Of a stretch of DNA of 64,000 nucleotides, positions 28,794 through 39,258 are shown piece after piece. The position numbers and the translations under genes were made by a program. The number at the start of each line of letters is the position of its first letter. Positions within the stretch are counted from its first letter, which is position 1. Source of the DNA: Acidocella sp. (GTDB taxonomy: Bacteria > Pseudomonadota > Alphaproteobacteria > Acetobacterales > Acetobacteraceae); assembly GCA_031291755.1 (NCBI GenBank), contig JARLIK010000019.1:186001-250000 (forward strand), given 5' to 3'. The notes beneath the pieces were generated by a model. It ran no database searches. It had not been told where the DNA came from and saw nothing but the letters and a program-made list of their open reading frames with translations.

Positions 28794-28890
28794 TTTACCA
28801 ATCCCGGGCAATCTTGTGTTTAGGGCCGAGTTTTACTACGCAGCCTCTGACCGCTATTTTGCCCGCGTTTCATAGAGGAAACCAAGCCGC

Positions 28891-29505
28891 ATGAATTTTC
28901 TTCGTAACTCCTTGTTTGTTTCCTGTATTTTGGCGGGCCTGACGCCGCTTAGCGCGCTTGCCGCGGATCAGCCCAACGCGCCGACTCCGCCAGCCGCAGC
29001 GCCGGCCCAGCCTGCGGCTCCGGCACCAAAATTATTTGCTCAGGTCTATGGCGATTGGGTTTATCGCTGTCTGTCCAGCCCTGCCGATGCGAAGGCCGCG
29101 CAGATGGTCTGTTCGGTGCAGCAGCAGCTGGTGTTGAAGAAAGACGGTCATGTCACGCAGCTGCTGACCGTTACCTTTGTGAAGGATGACACCAAGGGTC
29201 ATGATATGAACATCCTGGCGCCGCTGGGCGTGGCTCTGAAGCCGGGTGTGCAGTTATCGGTCGATTCACAAAAACCGATGGCTGCGACTTATAGTTTTTG
29301 CAATGAGAACGGCTGCTTCGTGATCGGCGAACCGGCGGCGCATTTTACCAAGGATATTCACAGCAATCAGGCCAAAGGCCACGCCAAAATTGGCCTGATG
29401 AATGGCAAGCTGATCACGATCGATTTTTCGTTGAAAGGTTTGATGCCGGCGCTGGCAGCACTTGATAGCGGCGTGCCACCAGCCCGCGAAGTGAAGCCCG
29501 GCTGA
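28891..29505 (+). CDS. invasion-associated locus B (IalB) family protein
   Basis: 204 aa exported protein. The signal peptide MNFLRNSLFVSCILAGLTPL then SALAADQPN is followed by a Pro/Ala-rich linker and the IalB core: VYGDWVYRCLSSPADAKAAQ, MVCSVQQQLVLKKDGHVTQL, ILAPLGVALKPGVQLSVDSQ and TYSFCNENGCFVIGEPAAHF (paired cysteines). In alphaproteobacteria such proteins are periplasmic and often of unknown role. AGAGGAAACC supports the start. Convergent with lexA, with a single base between the two stop codons. Confidence 0.9.
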   Translation: MNFLRNSLFVSCILAGLTPLSALAADQPNAPTPPAAAPAQPAAPAPKLFAQVYGDWVYRCLSSPADAKAAQMVCSVQQQLVLKKDGHVTQLLTVTFVKDDTKGHDMNILAPLGVALKPGVQLSVDSQKPMAATYSFCNENGCFVIGEPAAHFTKDIHSNQAKGHAKIGLMNGKLITIDFSLKGLMPALAALDSGVPPAREVKPG

Positions 29506-29506
29506 T

Positions 29507-30211
29507 TTAATATTTGCGCAGCAGGGCCACCAGCCGACCCTGAATCTTCACCCGGTCCGGCGGCAGGATTTTGGTCTCGAACTTGGCGTTGGCAGGCTCC
29601 AGCGCGATCGAGTTGCCGCGCCTGCGCAGACGCTTGAGGGTGACTTCGTTTTCATCGACCAAAGCCACGATGATCTGACCGTTCTCGGCGGTCTCGCCTC
29701 TGCGGATGATGACCGTATCGCCGCTTAAAATTCCGGCGTCGATCATCGAATCGCCTTCCACTTCCAGGGCGAAATGGTCACCATTGCCAAGCAATGACAC
29801 CGGTACTTCGATTTCGTTGCCATCGTCCTGCAGTGCCTCGATCGGCAGGCCGGCGGCGATTTTGCCATATAGCGGCAGGGTCACTGCAGCGGCTTCATTG
29901 GCGGCGCGCAAACCAGGGAATTTGCCGGAAAAATCGCCCCGGATCACTTTCGGGGCGAAGCGCGGCGCTTCCTGTTCGGCGGCGGCGAAATCCTCGGAGA
30001 GTTTGACTACCTCCAACGCCCGTGCCCGGTGCTTATGGCGGCGCAAAAATCCACGTTCCTCCAAGGCGGTGATCAGCCGGTGGATGCCGGATTTAGAGCG
30101 TAAATCGAGCGCGTCCTTCATTTCCTCGAAGCTTGGCGAGCAGCCGGTTTGACGCAGATGCTGGTCGATAAATACCAGCAGTTCGTGCTGTTTACTGGTT
30201 AACATGAGCAA
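29507..30211 (-). CDS. lexA: SOS repressor LexA
   Basis: 234 aa. Winged [23 protein letters not shown] then [16 protein letters not shown]. The C-terminal peptidase has the cleavage dipeptide Ala-Gly in [14 protein letters not shown], Ser in [14 protein letters not shown] and Lys in [13 protein letters not shown]. RecA-stimulated self-cleavage therefore looks intact. The ATG at 30205 is an alternative start. A GTTC-N7-GTTC box 46 bases upstream of the start indicates autorepression. Last gene of the ppiD-trp-moa-bioF-lexA chain but likely with its own promoter. Confidence 0.96.
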   Translation of the reverse strand: MLMLTSKQHELLVFIDQHLRQTGCSPSFEEMKDALDLRSKSGIHRLITALEERGFLRRHKHRARALEVVKLSEDFAAAEQEAPRFAPKVIRGDFSGKFPGLRAANEAAAVTLPLYGKIAAGLPIEALQDDGNEIEVPVSLLGNGDHFALEVEGDSMIDAGILSGDTVIIRRGETAENGQIIVALVDENEVTLKRLRRRGNSIALEPANAKFETKILPPDRVKIQGRLVALLRKY

Positions 30212-30257
30212 CCTCCGGTATCGGCAACGAACAAGAACAAAACGCCAACACCAGAAT

Positions 30258-30272
30258 GTTCTAGTTAGGTTC
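30258..30272. promoter_or_regulatory. LexA (SOS) box, alphaproteobacterial type
   Basis: GTTC-TAGTTAG-GTTC matches the known alphaproteobacterial SOS consensus GTTC-N7-GTTC exactly. It lies 46-61 bases before the lexA start and spans the stop codon of bioF (30265-30267). A binding site here would autoregulate lexA. Confidence 0.8.
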
Positions 30273-31428
30273 TCGTCACCGCGTCAAGCATTATCAGGGG
30301 TTGTATCCGGGTTCGAATCAGCGCGGCCAGCCGGTCAATTTCGGCTTCCGGGTGCTGCGCCGTGAAGGTGAAGCGCAGCCGCGAGGTGCCGGGCGGCACG
30401 GTAGGCGGGCGGATGGCAGTGACCAGAAATCCTGCTTCGGCGAGAAGCTTTGAAGCTGCAAGCGCCGCTTCCGCCGGGCCGAGGACCAGCGGGACAATAG
30501 GGCTTTGTGCCTCCGGCAGGCCCAGCGCCTTGGTGAAGCGGCGGGCCAAGGCCAGCGGCCGGGCGGCGTAGTCAGGCTCGCTGGCGATCAGGTCAAGCGA
30601 TGCGATGGCAGCGGCCACCGTGCCGGGCGGCAGGCCGGTGGAATAGATAAAGCTGCGGGCGCGGTTGCGGATCAGCTCGATCACCGGGCGCGAGGCACAT
30701 AAATACCCGCCATAGGCGCCGATGGCTTTAGAGAGTGTGCCCATTTGCAAGGGCACGTCATGCGGGCCGCTTTTAACCACGCCAAGCCCGTGCGCATCAT
30801 CGGTCATCAGCCAGGCGTCATGCTGGTTCGCCAACGCCTGCAAGGCGGCAACAGGTGCCAAGTCACCATCCATGGAAAACACATGGTCGGTGATGATCAG
30901 CGCGTGCTGGTGCTCATGGCGATGTGTGGCCAGTAATTCCGCCGCATGCGCCACGTTATTATGTGCAAAGCGCAGCACCCGTGCTGCAGATAGTGTGGCT
31001 CCCGCCCAGATGCAGGCGTGCGCCAGCTCGTCGATCAGCAGTAAATCAGATTTTCCGGCCAATGCCGGGATGATGCCGATGTTGGCAAGATAGCCTGACC
31101 CGAACACGGTGGCGGCTTCAGTGCCTTTTAACGCGGCGAGTTTGGTTTCCAGTTCGTCGAACAGCGTGTGATTACCGGTGACCAGCCGTGAGCCACCCGA
31201 GCCGACCCCCCAACGCTGGGTGGCGGCCACGGCGGCTGCGATAATTTCCGGATGCTGGGTGAGGTTGAGATAATCGTTGCAACTGAACGACAGCAGCCGC
31301 TTACCGTTGCGGGTGATCCACATGGCCTCGTCGCGCTGACTTTTCGTCAAACGGCGCCGGAGGCTTTGGGCTTCCAGCAATGCCAGCTTGGCGCTGGCAA
31401 AATCATCAAGTGATGCCAGTGCGGGCAT
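30265..31428 (-). CDS. bioF: 8-amino-7-oxononanoate synthase-like (BioF)
   Basis: 387-aa PLP-dependent alpha-oxoamine synthase that would join pimeloyl-ACP/CoA and alanine in biotin synthesis. Motifs: [58 protein letters not shown] and the PLP lysine in [15 protein letters not shown]. The sequence suits BioF more than 5-aminolevulinate synthase or glycine C-acetyltransferase, though exact specificity is inferred. No other bio gene is in the window. It sits between moeA (9 bases) and lexA; its 3' end carries the LexA box. Confidence 0.87.
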   Translation of the reverse strand: MPALASLDDFASAKLALLEAQSLRRRLTKSQRDEAMWITRNGKRLLSFSCNDYLNLTQHPEIIAAAVAATQRWGVGSGGSRLVTGNHTLFDELETKLAALKGTEAATVFGSGYLANIGIIPALAGKSDLLLIDELAHACIWAGATLSAARVLRFAHNNVAHAAELLATHRHEHQHALIITDHVFSMDGDLAPVAALQALANQHDAWLMTDDAHGLGVVKSGPHDVPLQMGTLSKAIGAYGGYLCASRPVIELIRNRARSFIYSTGLPPGTVAAAIASLDLIASEPDYAARPLALARRFTKALGLPEAQSPIVPLVLGPAEAALAASKLLAEAGFLVTAIRPPTVPPGTSRLRFTFTAQHPEAEIDRLAALIRTRIQPLIMLDAVTRT

Positions 31429-31437
31429 AGTGCGGTC

Positions 31438-32640
31438 CTACAGCCCCACGGCGCCCAGCCGGACGATCTCCACAATGTCGCCGGCGTTTTTGGCTGGGTC
31501 GTACGGCTGGCGTTTGATCAGTGCCGCGGCATTTGCAAGCGTGCGCAGCATGCCGGAATCCTGTTTGCCAAACGGTGTTGCCACCCATTCATAGCCATCG
31601 CGCTGCAAATTCGCCCGCACATAATCCTCGCGGATGTCATTTGCAGGCATCGTAGCACCGAGGCGGGCGGTTTCCAGCATCGGCGGTTCGGCTTGCAAGC
31701 CGGACAGCACCGCGACGGCCGGGCTTATAAACAACAAGGCGCAGACATAGGCGGAAACCGGATTACCCGGCAGGCCCAGCACCGGCATGCCGTCCATGTT
31801 GCCGAACATCAGCGGCTTGCCGGGGCGCATCGCGATTTTCCAGAAATCCAGGATCAAGCCGCGGGCCTGTAAGGCGGGCTGCACCAGGTCATGGTCGCCG
31901 ACGCTGGCGCCGCCGGTGGTGATCAGCAAGTCGGCACCACGCGCTGCTTCCGCGCCACCGGCAATGGCGGTGAGGTCGTCGACCGCAATCGGCAGCACAA
32001 TAGGTTCACTGCCACAGGCCGAAACGAACGCCGCCAGCATATGCGCGTTGGAGCTGACGATGCCGCCATCGCTGATCGCCTCACCGGGCAGCGAAATTTC
32101 ATCGCCGGTTGATAGGATGGCAATTTTTGGCCGCCGGTGCACGGTGACCCAAGGGTGGTTCCCTGCTGCTGCCAGCCCAATGTCGCGTGCGTTTAGCATT
32201 TTTCCGGCGGGAACCAATATATCGCCCACCTTGAAGTCTTGTCCAGCGGGGCGAATGTTTTTACCAGCGGCGGCGGCTTCGTTGATGTGGATATCCGCCC
32301 CCGAGGCCGTGACATTTTCCTGGATGATGACGCTGTCGGCACCTGATGGCATCACGCTGCCGGTAAACAGCCGTACTGCCTCGCCAGCGCTGATCTGCCC
32401 GGTGAATGGGTGGCCCGCTGGCGCGGAACCGATGAGTTTGAGCACGGCTTTTTCATGGGCGTCAGCAGCCCGCACTGCGTAGCCATCCATGGCGGAAATA
32501 TCGGCGGGCGGCTGGGTTAACCGCGCGGTCACCGGCACCGCCAATACCCGGCCATGGGCGGTGGCGAGCGCGATGGTTTCATGCCCGGTTGGTTTCATGG
32601 CGCTGAGAATTTTCGTGCGAGCGTCTGCAACGCTGAGCAT
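31438..32640 (-). CDS. moeA: molybdopterin molybdotransferase MoeA
   Basis: Inserts molybdate into adenylylated molybdopterin; 400 aa. Diagnostic segments: PPADISAMDGYAVRAADAHE, PSGADSVIIQENVTASG, ILSTGDEISLPGEAISDGGI, LITTGGASVGDHDLVQPAL and LGLPGNPVSAYVCALLF. The moaC stop and the moeA start overlap by one base (TGATG). With moaC it supplies part of the Mo-cofactor pathway; the rest (moaA, moaB, moaD, moaE, mogA) is not in the window. Confidence 0.95.
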   Translation of the reverse strand: MLSVADARTKILSAMKPTGHETIALATAHGRVLAVPVTARLTQPPADISAMDGYAVRAADAHEKAVLKLIGSAPAGHPFTGQISAGEAVRLFTGSVMPSGADSVIIQENVTASGADIHINEAAAAGKNIRPAGQDFKVGDILVPAGKMLNARDIGLAAAGNHPWVTVHRRPKIAILSTGDEISLPGEAISDGGIVSSNAHMLAAFVSACGSEPIVLPIAVDDLTAIAGGAEAARGADLLITTGGASVGDHDLVQPALQARGLILDFWKIAMRPGKPLMFGNMDGMPVLGLPGNPVSAYVCALLFISPAVAVLSGLQAEPPMLETARLGATMPANDIREDYVRANLQRDGYEWVATPFGKQDSGMLRTLANAAALIKRQPYDPAKNAGDIVEIVRLGAVGL

Positions 32641-33116
32641 CAGGCTTGCCTGAAATCGCCGGATTTGCCACCGGATTTGGCCACGACCCGGATATCCTCG
32701 ATGCGCATGCCGCGATCCACCGCTTTGACCATGTCGTAGATGGTGAGGGCGGCGATGCTTACAGCACTCAGCGCTTCCATCTCAACGCCTGTGCGTCCGG
32801 TGGTTCGGACGGTGGCGGTAATGTCGACGGATGAATCTTCCTCGTTCAGCACCAGATCAACCGTCACCGAGGAGATTGCCAGCGGATGGCAGAGGGGAAT
32901 TAAATCCGAGGTTCGTTTGGCCCCCATGATTCCTGCCAGACGTGCTGCGGCCAATACGTCGCCTTTGGGTGCGCCACCGGAGCCTATTAACGCCAGCGTT
33001 GCGGCTAGCATTTTTACCCGGCCTTTGGCGGTGGCTTCGCGCACGGTTTCTGCCTTATCGGAGACATCCACCATGCGGGCGTGGCCCGCCGCATCGATAT
33101 GTGTGAGGCGGCTCAT
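32640..33116 (-). CDS. moaC: cyclic pyranopterin monophosphate synthase MoaC
   Basis: Converts the MoaA product to cPMP, the first stable Mo-cofactor intermediate; 158 aa. Motifs: [40 protein letters not shown] with the active-site His, and [20 protein letters not shown] followed by [15 protein letters not shown] with the catalytic Lys-Asp. ATGA overlap with trpC at its start. The trpC-moaC-moeA order is a recurrent alphaproteobacterial feature. Confidence 0.97.
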   Translation of the reverse strand: MSRLTHIDAAGHARMVDVSDKAETVREATAKGRVKMLAATLALIGSGGAPKGDVLAAARLAGIMGAKRTSDLIPLCHPLAISSVTVDLVLNEEDSSVDITATVRTTGRTGVEMEALSAVSIAALTIYDMVKAVDRGMRIEDIRVVAKSGGKSGDFRQA

Positions 33117-33931
33117 GCGGTTCCCAGTAATTGCTGCACGGCCAGTTTCACATCCGTCTGCCGCATCAGCGACTCACCAACCAGAAACCCCTGCACGCAC
33201 ACATTTTGCAGTCGCTTAATATCGTCATGAGTTTTGATGCCAGATTCCGACACCAGGAATTTATCAGGTGGGGCAAGCTTGGCTAATCGCTCGGTGGTTT
33301 CCAGCGTGGTGACCATGGTTTTCAGATTGCGGTTATTAATTCCCAGCAACGTGGTTTGCAGCCCTAAGGCGCGGTCAAGTTCCGCCTCGTCATGCACCTC
33401 GGCCAGCACGTCCATATCCAGGCTGCGGGCCAGTTCTTCCAAATCCCGTGCCTGGGAATCTGTCAGCGCCGCCATGATCAGCAAAATGCAGTCAGCACCC
33501 ATCGCACGCGATTCATAAACCTGCCACGGGTCGAGGATGAAATCCTTGCGGATCACCGGCAGCTTCACCGCGGCCCGGGCGGTTTGCAAATGCGCGGGCG
33601 AGCCCTGGAAATATTTTTTGTCGGTCAACACCGAAAGGCAGACCGCGCCGCCCTCCATGTAAGCCGTGGCGATGCTCTGCGGGTCAAAATCTTCCCGGAT
33701 CAACCCGCCAGAGGGCGAGGCTTTTTTGATTTCGGTAATCAACCCGGGCCGGCCGGCGGCGGTTGCATCCATCAGGGCGCGGCCAAAGCCGCGTGGCTTA
33801 CCGGCTTCCTTCGCCAGCCCCTTCACATCGTCCATGCTGTAATTGGTTTTGCGCGTGGCAACGCCAGCCAGCGTGTCAGCGCAAATTTTAGCGAGAATAT
33901 CCTCGCCGGTCGTCATCGGCCCATCCATCAA
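33113..33931 (-). CDS. trpC: indole-3-glycerol phosphate synthase
   Basis: TIM-barrel enzyme of the tryptophan pathway; 272 aa. Active-site segments: [80 protein letters not shown] and [14 protein letters not shown]. The catalytic Lys of IRKDF and Glu of AEVHD are in place. Monofunctional (not fused to trpF). 4-base overlaps with trpD and moaC. Confidence 0.97.
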   Translation of the reverse strand: MMDGPMTTGEDILAKICADTLAGVATRKTNYSMDDVKGLAKEAGKPRGFGRALMDATAAGRPGLITEIKKASPSGGLIREDFDPQSIATAYMEGGAVCLSVLTDKKYFQGSPAHLQTARAAVKLPVIRKDFILDPWQVYESRAMGADCILLIMAALTDSQARDLEELARSLDMDVLAEVHDEAELDRALGLQTTLLGINNRNLKTMVTTLETTERLAKLAPPDKFLVSESGIKTHDDIKRLQNVCVQGFLVGESLMRQTDVKLAVQQLLGTA

Positions 33932-34974
33932 ACAAGTTCCTGTCGCGGCGCAACGTCCGGGTTTACATTTGAAGCGGCAACCAAGGCAGCAAGCACGGCT
34001 TTTGCCCGTCCGCTGTCAATGGCGGTTGCCGCCTTCGCCACCCCCTCTGCCAGAGAATGAGCCTTCCCGGCAATCATCAGGGCGGCGGCGGCGTTGAACA
34101 AAATCGTATCACGATAGGCGCCGGGGGCGCCTTCCAGCATGGTCCGCATGGCGGCGGCGTTTTCCGCGGCATCGCCGCCCTTAATGGCGGATTGCGGGGC
34201 AGACGCCAGACCAGCATCGGCGGCAACCAGGGTGAATTCCGAAATTTCACCATCTTTCAGGGCAACGACATGGTTGATGCCATCCAGTGTCAGCTCATCC
34301 AGCCCGTTGCCATACACCACCCACGCCGCCTGGCTGCCGAGCCGTTGGAGTGTTTCCACCATCGGCCGCGCCCATTTTGGGTCGAACACGCCGATCAGCT
34401 GGTGTTTGACGCCGGCTGGATTGGCCATCGGGCCGGTAAGGTTGAAGATCGTGCGGGTGCCAAGCTCGGCGCGTACCGGGCCAGCGTGCCGCAGTGCTGC
34501 GTGATGTTTGGGCGCAAACAAAAACACGCAGCCGACATCGTGTAAAATCTGTTCCAGTTGGGCGGGCGGCGCTTCGATATTAACACCGAGCGCGATCAGC
34601 ACATCGGCCCCGCCCGAGCGCGAGGAAAGGGCACGGTTGCCATGCTTGGCGACCGGCACCCCGCAGGCGGCCACCACCAGTGAGACGGCGGTGGAAATAT
34701 TCAAACTCGCCGCACCATCGCCGCCGGTGCCGCAAACATCCATGGCATCAGCAGGCGCGGAAATGGGGATCATGCGCGCCCGCATGGCGGTGACAGCGCC
34801 GGTCAGTTCAGCGACGGTTTCGCCGCGGACTCGCATCGCCATCAGCATCCCGCCGATTTGTGCTGACGTGGCTTCGCCATCCATCACCACCCCGAAGGCG
34901 GCCTCGGCCTCGGTTTCGCTTAAGGATTGGCCAAGAGCAAGACGCGCCAGCACGGGCTTCAAACCGATGCTCAT
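33928..34974 (-). CDS. trpD: anthranilate phosphoribosyltransferase
   Basis: Adds the phosphoribosyl group from PRPP to anthranilate; 348 aa. [20 protein letters not shown] is the PRPP/Mg loop and [20 protein letters not shown] the anthranilate-tunnel region; [37 protein letters not shown] and [15 protein letters not shown] complete the family signature. Sits in the 4-base-overlap chain between trpG and trpC. Confidence 0.97.
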   Translation of the reverse strand: MSIGLKPVLARLALGQSLSETEAEAAFGVVMDGEATSAQIGGMLMAMRVRGETVAELTGAVTAMRARMIPISAPADAMDVCGTGGDGAASLNISTAVSLVVAACGVPVAKHGNRALSSRSGGADVLIALGVNIEAPPAQLEQILHDVGCVFLFAPKHHAALRHAGPVRAELGTRTIFNLTGPMANPAGVKHQLIGVFDPKWARPMVETLQRLGSQAAWVVYGNGLDELTLDGINHVVALKDGEISEFTLVAADAGLASAPQSAIKGGDAAENAAAMRTMLEGAPGAYRDTILFNAAAALMIAGKAHSLAEGVAKAATAIDSGRAKAVLAALVAASNVNPDVAPRQELV

Positions 34975-35567
34975 GCGGCCAGTTTCGGGGCGTTTTTGCC
35001 GCGTGCTATATTTAGGAAGTTTTCCAAAATCTCGTGGCCATGGCTGGTAGCGATACTCTCAGGGTGAAACTGCACGCCGAATATCGGCAGGTTTTTGTGC
35101 CGCAGTCCCATGATGATGCCATCATCGGTCCAGGCGGTGACTTCCAGCGCGTCCGGCAAGGTGGTGCGTTCCACGATCAACGAATGATAGCGGGTGGCGG
35201 TGAAAGGGTCGGGCAGGCCAGCGAAGATATCGCTGTTGGCGTGATGCACCGGGCTGGTTTTGCCATGCACCGGCTCAGGGGCGCGGATCACATGGCCGCC
35301 AAACGCCTGGCCGATGGCCTGATGGCCCAGGCAAACCCCGAGCAGCGGTACCTTGCCCGCTGCGGCGGTGACCATTTCCAGGCAAATGCCCGCCTCATTG
35401 GGGGTGCAGGGGCCGGGCGAGAGTACGATGGCTGTGGGATTCAACGCCAGCACTTCGGCGGGGGTAATTTTGTCGTTCCGGCGCACCACGCAGTCAGCCC
35501 CTAAATCGCCCAGGAAATGCACCAAGTTGAAGGTGAAACTGTCATAATTATCAATCAGCACGATCAT
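34971..35567 (-). CDS. trpG: anthranilate synthase component II (glutamine amidotransferase)
   Basis: 198 aa class I amidotransferase. The Cys nucleophile lies in [17 protein letters not shown] and the His-Glu pair in [16 protein letters not shown]; the N-terminus [18 protein letters not shown] is typical. It supplies ammonia to TrpE and may also serve PabB. 4-base overlaps with trpE upstream and trpD downstream imply tight coupling. Confidence 0.96.
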   Translation of the reverse strand: MIVLIDNYDSFTFNLVHFLGDLGADCVVRRNDKITPAEVLALNPTAIVLSPGPCTPNEAGICLEMVTAAAGKVPLLGVCLGHQAIGQAFGGHVIRAPEPVHGKTSPVHHANSDIFAGLPDPFTATRYHSLIVERTTLPDALEVTAWTDDGIIMGLRHKNLPIFGVQFHPESIATSHGHEILENFLNIARGKNAPKLAA

Positions 35568-37078
35568 GACACGCGGCCTTTATCAGCATAGCGCACGGCA
35601 TCCTCGGCGGCGCGGAACAGAGCGCGGGCTTTTTGCACGCTCTCGGCATATTCGGCCTCGGGGTCGGAATCCGCCACCACACCGACACCGGCCTGCACAT
35701 ACATGGTGCCGTCTTTCACGAGCGCCGTGCGCAGCCCGATGCAGGTATCCATGGTGCCGTTGGCGGCGAAATAGCCGATGCAGCCAGCGTATAGGCCACG
35801 CCGGGAGGGTTCCAGCTCGTCAATGATCTCCATCGCCCGCACTTTTGGCGCACCCGAGAGGGTGCCCGCCGGGAAGCCTGCCACCAGCGCGTCCAGCGCA
35901 TCCAGCCCAGGCTTGATATGGCCCTCCACGGTGGAGGAGATGTGCATCACATGGCTGAACCGCTCAATGGCGAAACTTTCCACCACCCGCACCGAGCCGA
36001 TTTCAGAGACCCGGCCCACATCGTTGCGGCCTAAATCCAGCAGCATCAAATGCTCGGCGCGCTCTTTCGGGTCGGCCAGTAACTCGGCTTCAAGTGCTGC
36101 ATCTTCAGCCTTGTCGGCACCGCGTTTGCGCGTGCCTGCCAGTGGCCGGATGGTGACAACGCCACCCCGCAGCCGCACCAGAATTTCCGGCGACGAGCCC
36201 ACCGCCTGGAAATTTCCGAAATCCAGATAGAATAAAAACGGCGCCGGGTTAATCCGCCGTAGGCTGCGGTACAGCGCAAACGGCGGCATGGTGAAGGGCG
36301 CTTCAAAACGCTGGCTCGGCACCACCTGGAATACGTCACCGGCGCGGATGTAATCCTTGCCCTTCTCCACCATCGCCAGGAATTCATCCTTGGTCATGTT
36401 GGATTTGGATATTGGCGCTGGAATTTGCGCCGGGCTGATCAGTTTCGGCACTGGTTGTTCTAGGGCCGTGACTGCAGCCTTGATGCGTAATTCAGCGGCG
36501 GCATAGGCGGTGGCGGCACTTATGCCCGCTTTCGGATACACCGGAGCGGCTAACGTGAGTTCGTCGGTTACGCCATCGAAAATCGCAAACAGGCTGGGCC
36601 GGACCAGAATGGCTTCCGGGATACTCAGCACATCGGGGTTGGCGTTGGGGATATCCTCCATCAGCCGCACCATGTCGTAACCCAGATAACCCGAAAGTCC
36701 GCCGGTCATCGGCGGCAGACCTTCCGGCACATCCAGTTTGGTCTCGGCAATCAAGTCGCGCAGACTATCCAGTGGTGGCTCACCGACCGGCAAAAAATGA
36801 TCCGGGTCGTGCTGAGCGTCGCGATTCAGCAGCGCCACGCCGTTGTCGCAGCGCCAGATTAAGTCCGGCGCCATACCGATAACCGAGTAGCGCCCGCGGG
36901 TGGCGCCGCCTTCCACGCTTTCCAGCAGGAATGAAAATTTCTTGCCATGCGCCAGCTTCAAAAATGCCGCGACCGGCGTGAGCAAATCCGCCACGTCATG
37001 CCGCCACACCAGCGAGCCGCGCCCGGCTTCATAGGCGGCACGGAAGGCATCGTAGGCAGGCGGGGCAACGGCATTCAT
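35564..37078 (-). CDS. trpE: anthranilate synthase component I
   Basis: 504 aa chorismate-utilising enzyme. [20 protein letters not shown] contains the LLES element of tryptophan-feedback-sensitive subunits. The catalytic half has [75 protein letters not shown] and [20 protein letters not shown]. Separate from TrpG, unlike the fused TrpEG of rhizobia. No leader peptide or Trp codon run was seen upstream; ppiD ends 21 bases before its start, so no local trp attenuator fits. Confidence 0.96.
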   Translation of the reverse strand: MNAVAPPAYDAFRAAYEAGRGSLVWRHDVADLLTPVAAFLKLAHGKKFSFLLESVEGGATRGRYSVIGMAPDLIWRCDNGVALLNRDAQHDPDHFLPVGEPPLDSLRDLIAETKLDVPEGLPPMTGGLSGYLGYDMVRLMEDIPNANPDVLSIPEAILVRPSLFAIFDGVTDELTLAAPVYPKAGISAATAYAAAELRIKAAVTALEQPVPKLISPAQIPAPISKSNMTKDEFLAMVEKGKDYIRAGDVFQVVPSQRFEAPFTMPPFALYRSLRRINPAPFLFYLDFGNFQAVGSSPEILVRLRGGVVTIRPLAGTRKRGADKAEDAALEAELLADPKERAEHLMLLDLGRNDVGRVSEIGSVRVVESFAIERFSHVMHISSTVEGHIKPGLDALDALVAGFPAGTLSGAPKVRAMEIIDELEPSRRGLYAGCIGYFAANGTMDTCIGLRTALVKDGTMYVQAGVGVVADSDPEAEYAESVQKARALFRAAEDAVRYADKGRVS

Positions 37079-37099
37079 CTTCGAGGTCTGGCTTTCAGT

Positions 37100-38989
37100 C
37101 TATTGGTATATTTGGGCGAATAATTTTGGATCAACGCTCACCTTGTCGCGGGCTTGCAGGCCACCCAGGAAGCTCTCAGCCACGTCATTTTGCAAGGATT
37201 TCGTCAATGATTGCTGGAGCTGCGCGACCAGTGTGGGGTCTTGCGCCGGTGTCGGCTGGTCGATTTTGGCAAGCACGGCGACCACGAATCCGCTATCCGT
37301 CTGCTGCATCGTGGCCTGTCCGAGCTTCAAGCTGAACAGAATCTGCTCCATCTGCGACGTCATGCCGCTGGGCTGCGCCACGCGGGTCTGCGGGGCTGAC
37401 ATTTCAACCGAATACCCATCCGCATCGGCCAGTTGATCGAGCGATTTGCCGGTGTTGACGGCATGCAACAGATCGGCGGCCTTCACCTCGGCCTCGCGGG
37501 CTTGCGCGTCCTGGGTCCAGGCGGCGGCGACCTGGGCTTTCACCTGATCATAAGGCTGCACCGCCGGCGGGGTGATGCTGTCCAGGGTGAAGGCGAAGTA
37601 GCCGCCGTCCGGGCCTGATACAAGTTGCGCAGCATCGCCGACATGGGCGGCAAAGATTGCTTTCACGATGGCGGCGCGCAATTTATCGCCGCCGGGTATG
37701 GGCGCCGGGGTGCCATCGGTGGTGTTGCCATTGGCATCCAGCGTGCCCTGCACGGCGGCAAGGTCAAGATTCCCAGGTAACTGGTCAAGCGGGGTCTGCC
37801 CGGCCAGGGCGTCCTGCACGTTATCGACATCTTTTGCCACCTGGTCCTGCGCTTCCTGCAACTGGATTTGCGCTTTCAACTCGGGCGTTAGGGAGGCGAG
37901 GCTGGGCGCACCGCCAGCTTGGGCGTCAGTCACCTTGAAGACGAAATTACCAATATCTCCTTGCACCGGCCCGGTAACAGCCCCAGGGGTGGCGGCAAAT
38001 ACCGCGGCCTCAAGCGCTGGGGACGGGATTTGGTTGGCTTGCGCATGGTCAAGTTGCACGGTTGAGGCCCCTGCGTCCTTGGCGGCGGCCTGGATTTTCG
38101 TCCAGTCGGCGCCGGCCTGCCAGAGAGCGGCGAGCTTGGCGGCGGTGGCTGGGCTGTCGCTGGTAATAACCTGCACGCTGCGGGTGGCGGGCACTGACCG
38201 CTGGGCACTGATGCGGGCGTATAAGGCCTGCAATTTAGCATCGCTGACCGCTTCATTGTGGGCCAGCACCTGCGGTGACAGCACCACAATTTTGGCGGTG
38301 CGGTACTCCGGTGCGGTGAATTGCGCCGGGTGGTTTTTCCAATAGCGCTGCAGTTCGGCATCACTCGGTGTGGCTGGTGATGGTTGGCTGGTAACCGGGA
38401 TTGTCACCATCTCGGCGGTGCGTGACTGTGAGATGAAGTTGAAAATCTGATTGACCAGCTCCTGCGGGGGGCTGGCGCCGCTGACGATCGAGGGGATCAA
38501 CTGGTCGGTTTTCACGCTATCGGTCTCGAGTGCCAGAAACCGGTCCTGCGAATAGCCGTTTTGCTGTAGTACCGAGGCAAATTTGGCCTGGTCGAAGGTG
38601 CCGTTGGTCTGGAAGGCGGGAATCGCATAAATCCGTGACCGCACGGCGGAGTCCGGTGCTGCGATGCCAACCGCTTGCTCCTCCAGCGCCATGGCGTGCT
38701 GGCGCAGCACGGTGGCCAGGGCGGATTGGGCGATTTGCTGGCGGGTGGCTTGGTCAGGTGCGCCGTTTTGCTGGGCTTTGTTCAGCTCGGATTGGTATTC
38801 CGCCTGAACTTCACTGATATCCACGGGCTTGCCGCCGATATGCGCAACGGCGGTGACTCCGCCGGTCATCAGCGGCAGCGCGCTTGAGGCCCCCCAGGCG
38901 ACGAACACCAGCATCAGCAGGACCGAGAATACCCGTGCGATCCAGCTGCCTTTTAAACTGCGTACCCAATAAAGCATGTTTTGCTGCAA
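37100..38989 (-). CDS. periplasmic PpiD-like peptidyl-prolyl isomerase/chaperone
   Basis: 629 aa. The short N-terminus (MLYWVRSLKGSWIARVFSVL followed by MLVFVAWGASSALPL) is a single membrane anchor. The rest is periplasmic: a SurA-N-like region (VDISEVQAEYQSELNKAQQN, RQQIAQSALATVLRQHAMAL) and a PPIase-type core (RTAKIVVLSPQVLAHNEAVS, then a domain with GGAPSLASLTPELKAQIQLQ). The architecture fits PpiD/SurA-type chaperones of outer-membrane protein traffic at the Sec exit. The start at 38977 (M5) is an alternative. First gene of the chain leading to trpE; divergent from rplK. Confidence 0.85.
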   Translation of the reverse strand: MQQNMLYWVRSLKGSWIARVFSVLLMLVFVAWGASSALPLMTGGVTAVAHIGGKPVDISEVQAEYQSELNKAQQNGAPDQATRQQIAQSALATVLRQHAMALEEQAVGIAAPDSAVRSRIYAIPAFQTNGTFDQAKFASVLQQNGYSQDRFLALETDSVKTDQLIPSIVSGASPPQELVNQIFNFISQSRTAEMVTIPVTSQPSPATPSDAELQRYWKNHPAQFTAPEYRTAKIVVLSPQVLAHNEAVSDAKLQALYARISAQRSVPATRSVQVITSDSPATAAKLAALWQAGADWTKIQAAAKDAGASTVQLDHAQANQIPSPALEAAVFAATPGAVTGPVQGDIGNFVFKVTDAQAGGAPSLASLTPELKAQIQLQEAQDQVAKDVDNVQDALAGQTPLDQLPGNLDLAAVQGTLDANGNTTDGTPAPIPGGDKLRAAIVKAIFAAHVGDAAQLVSGPDGGYFAFTLDSITPPAVQPYDQVKAQVAAAWTQDAQAREAEVKAADLLHAVNTGKSLDQLADADGYSVEMSAPQTRVAQPSGMTSQMEQILFSLKLGQATMQQTDSGFVVAVLAKIDQPTPAQDPTLVAQLQQSLTKSLQNDVAESFLGGLQARDKVSVDPKLFAQIYQ

Positions 38990-39258
38990 TCCCTGAAAGT
39001 CCGGTCTCTATAGTCCGGCTCGCTTGGCCCTCACAAGGCACCAGGGCACCAGCCGGGCGTCCTTGGCATCTTTGGGTGTGGGTTTTCATGTCATGTATAG
39101 GTGAATTGCGCCTGAAACATATGCGGGCCATATAGACAAAGAGCTCCGAAACCCTGTAAAGCTCCGCGCTTCAAGGAACGTGGGAGGTTGGGCGAAGGGT
39201 CGCCCGGCCGGATGTACCACGGTCCATTGGGCAGTTTGCCCAGGGATAGGAGCCAGAA
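38990..39258. other. divergent ppiD/rplK promoter region
   Basis: 269 bases with no gene. It should hold the ppiD promoter (minus) and the rplK promoter (plus). A plus-strand TTGCGC at 39106 and TATAGA at 39131 are a possible -35/-10 pair, but the 19-base spacer is long. The 39091-39723 minus-strand ORF is a shadow of rplK. No secE or nusG is found here. Confidence 0.5.
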
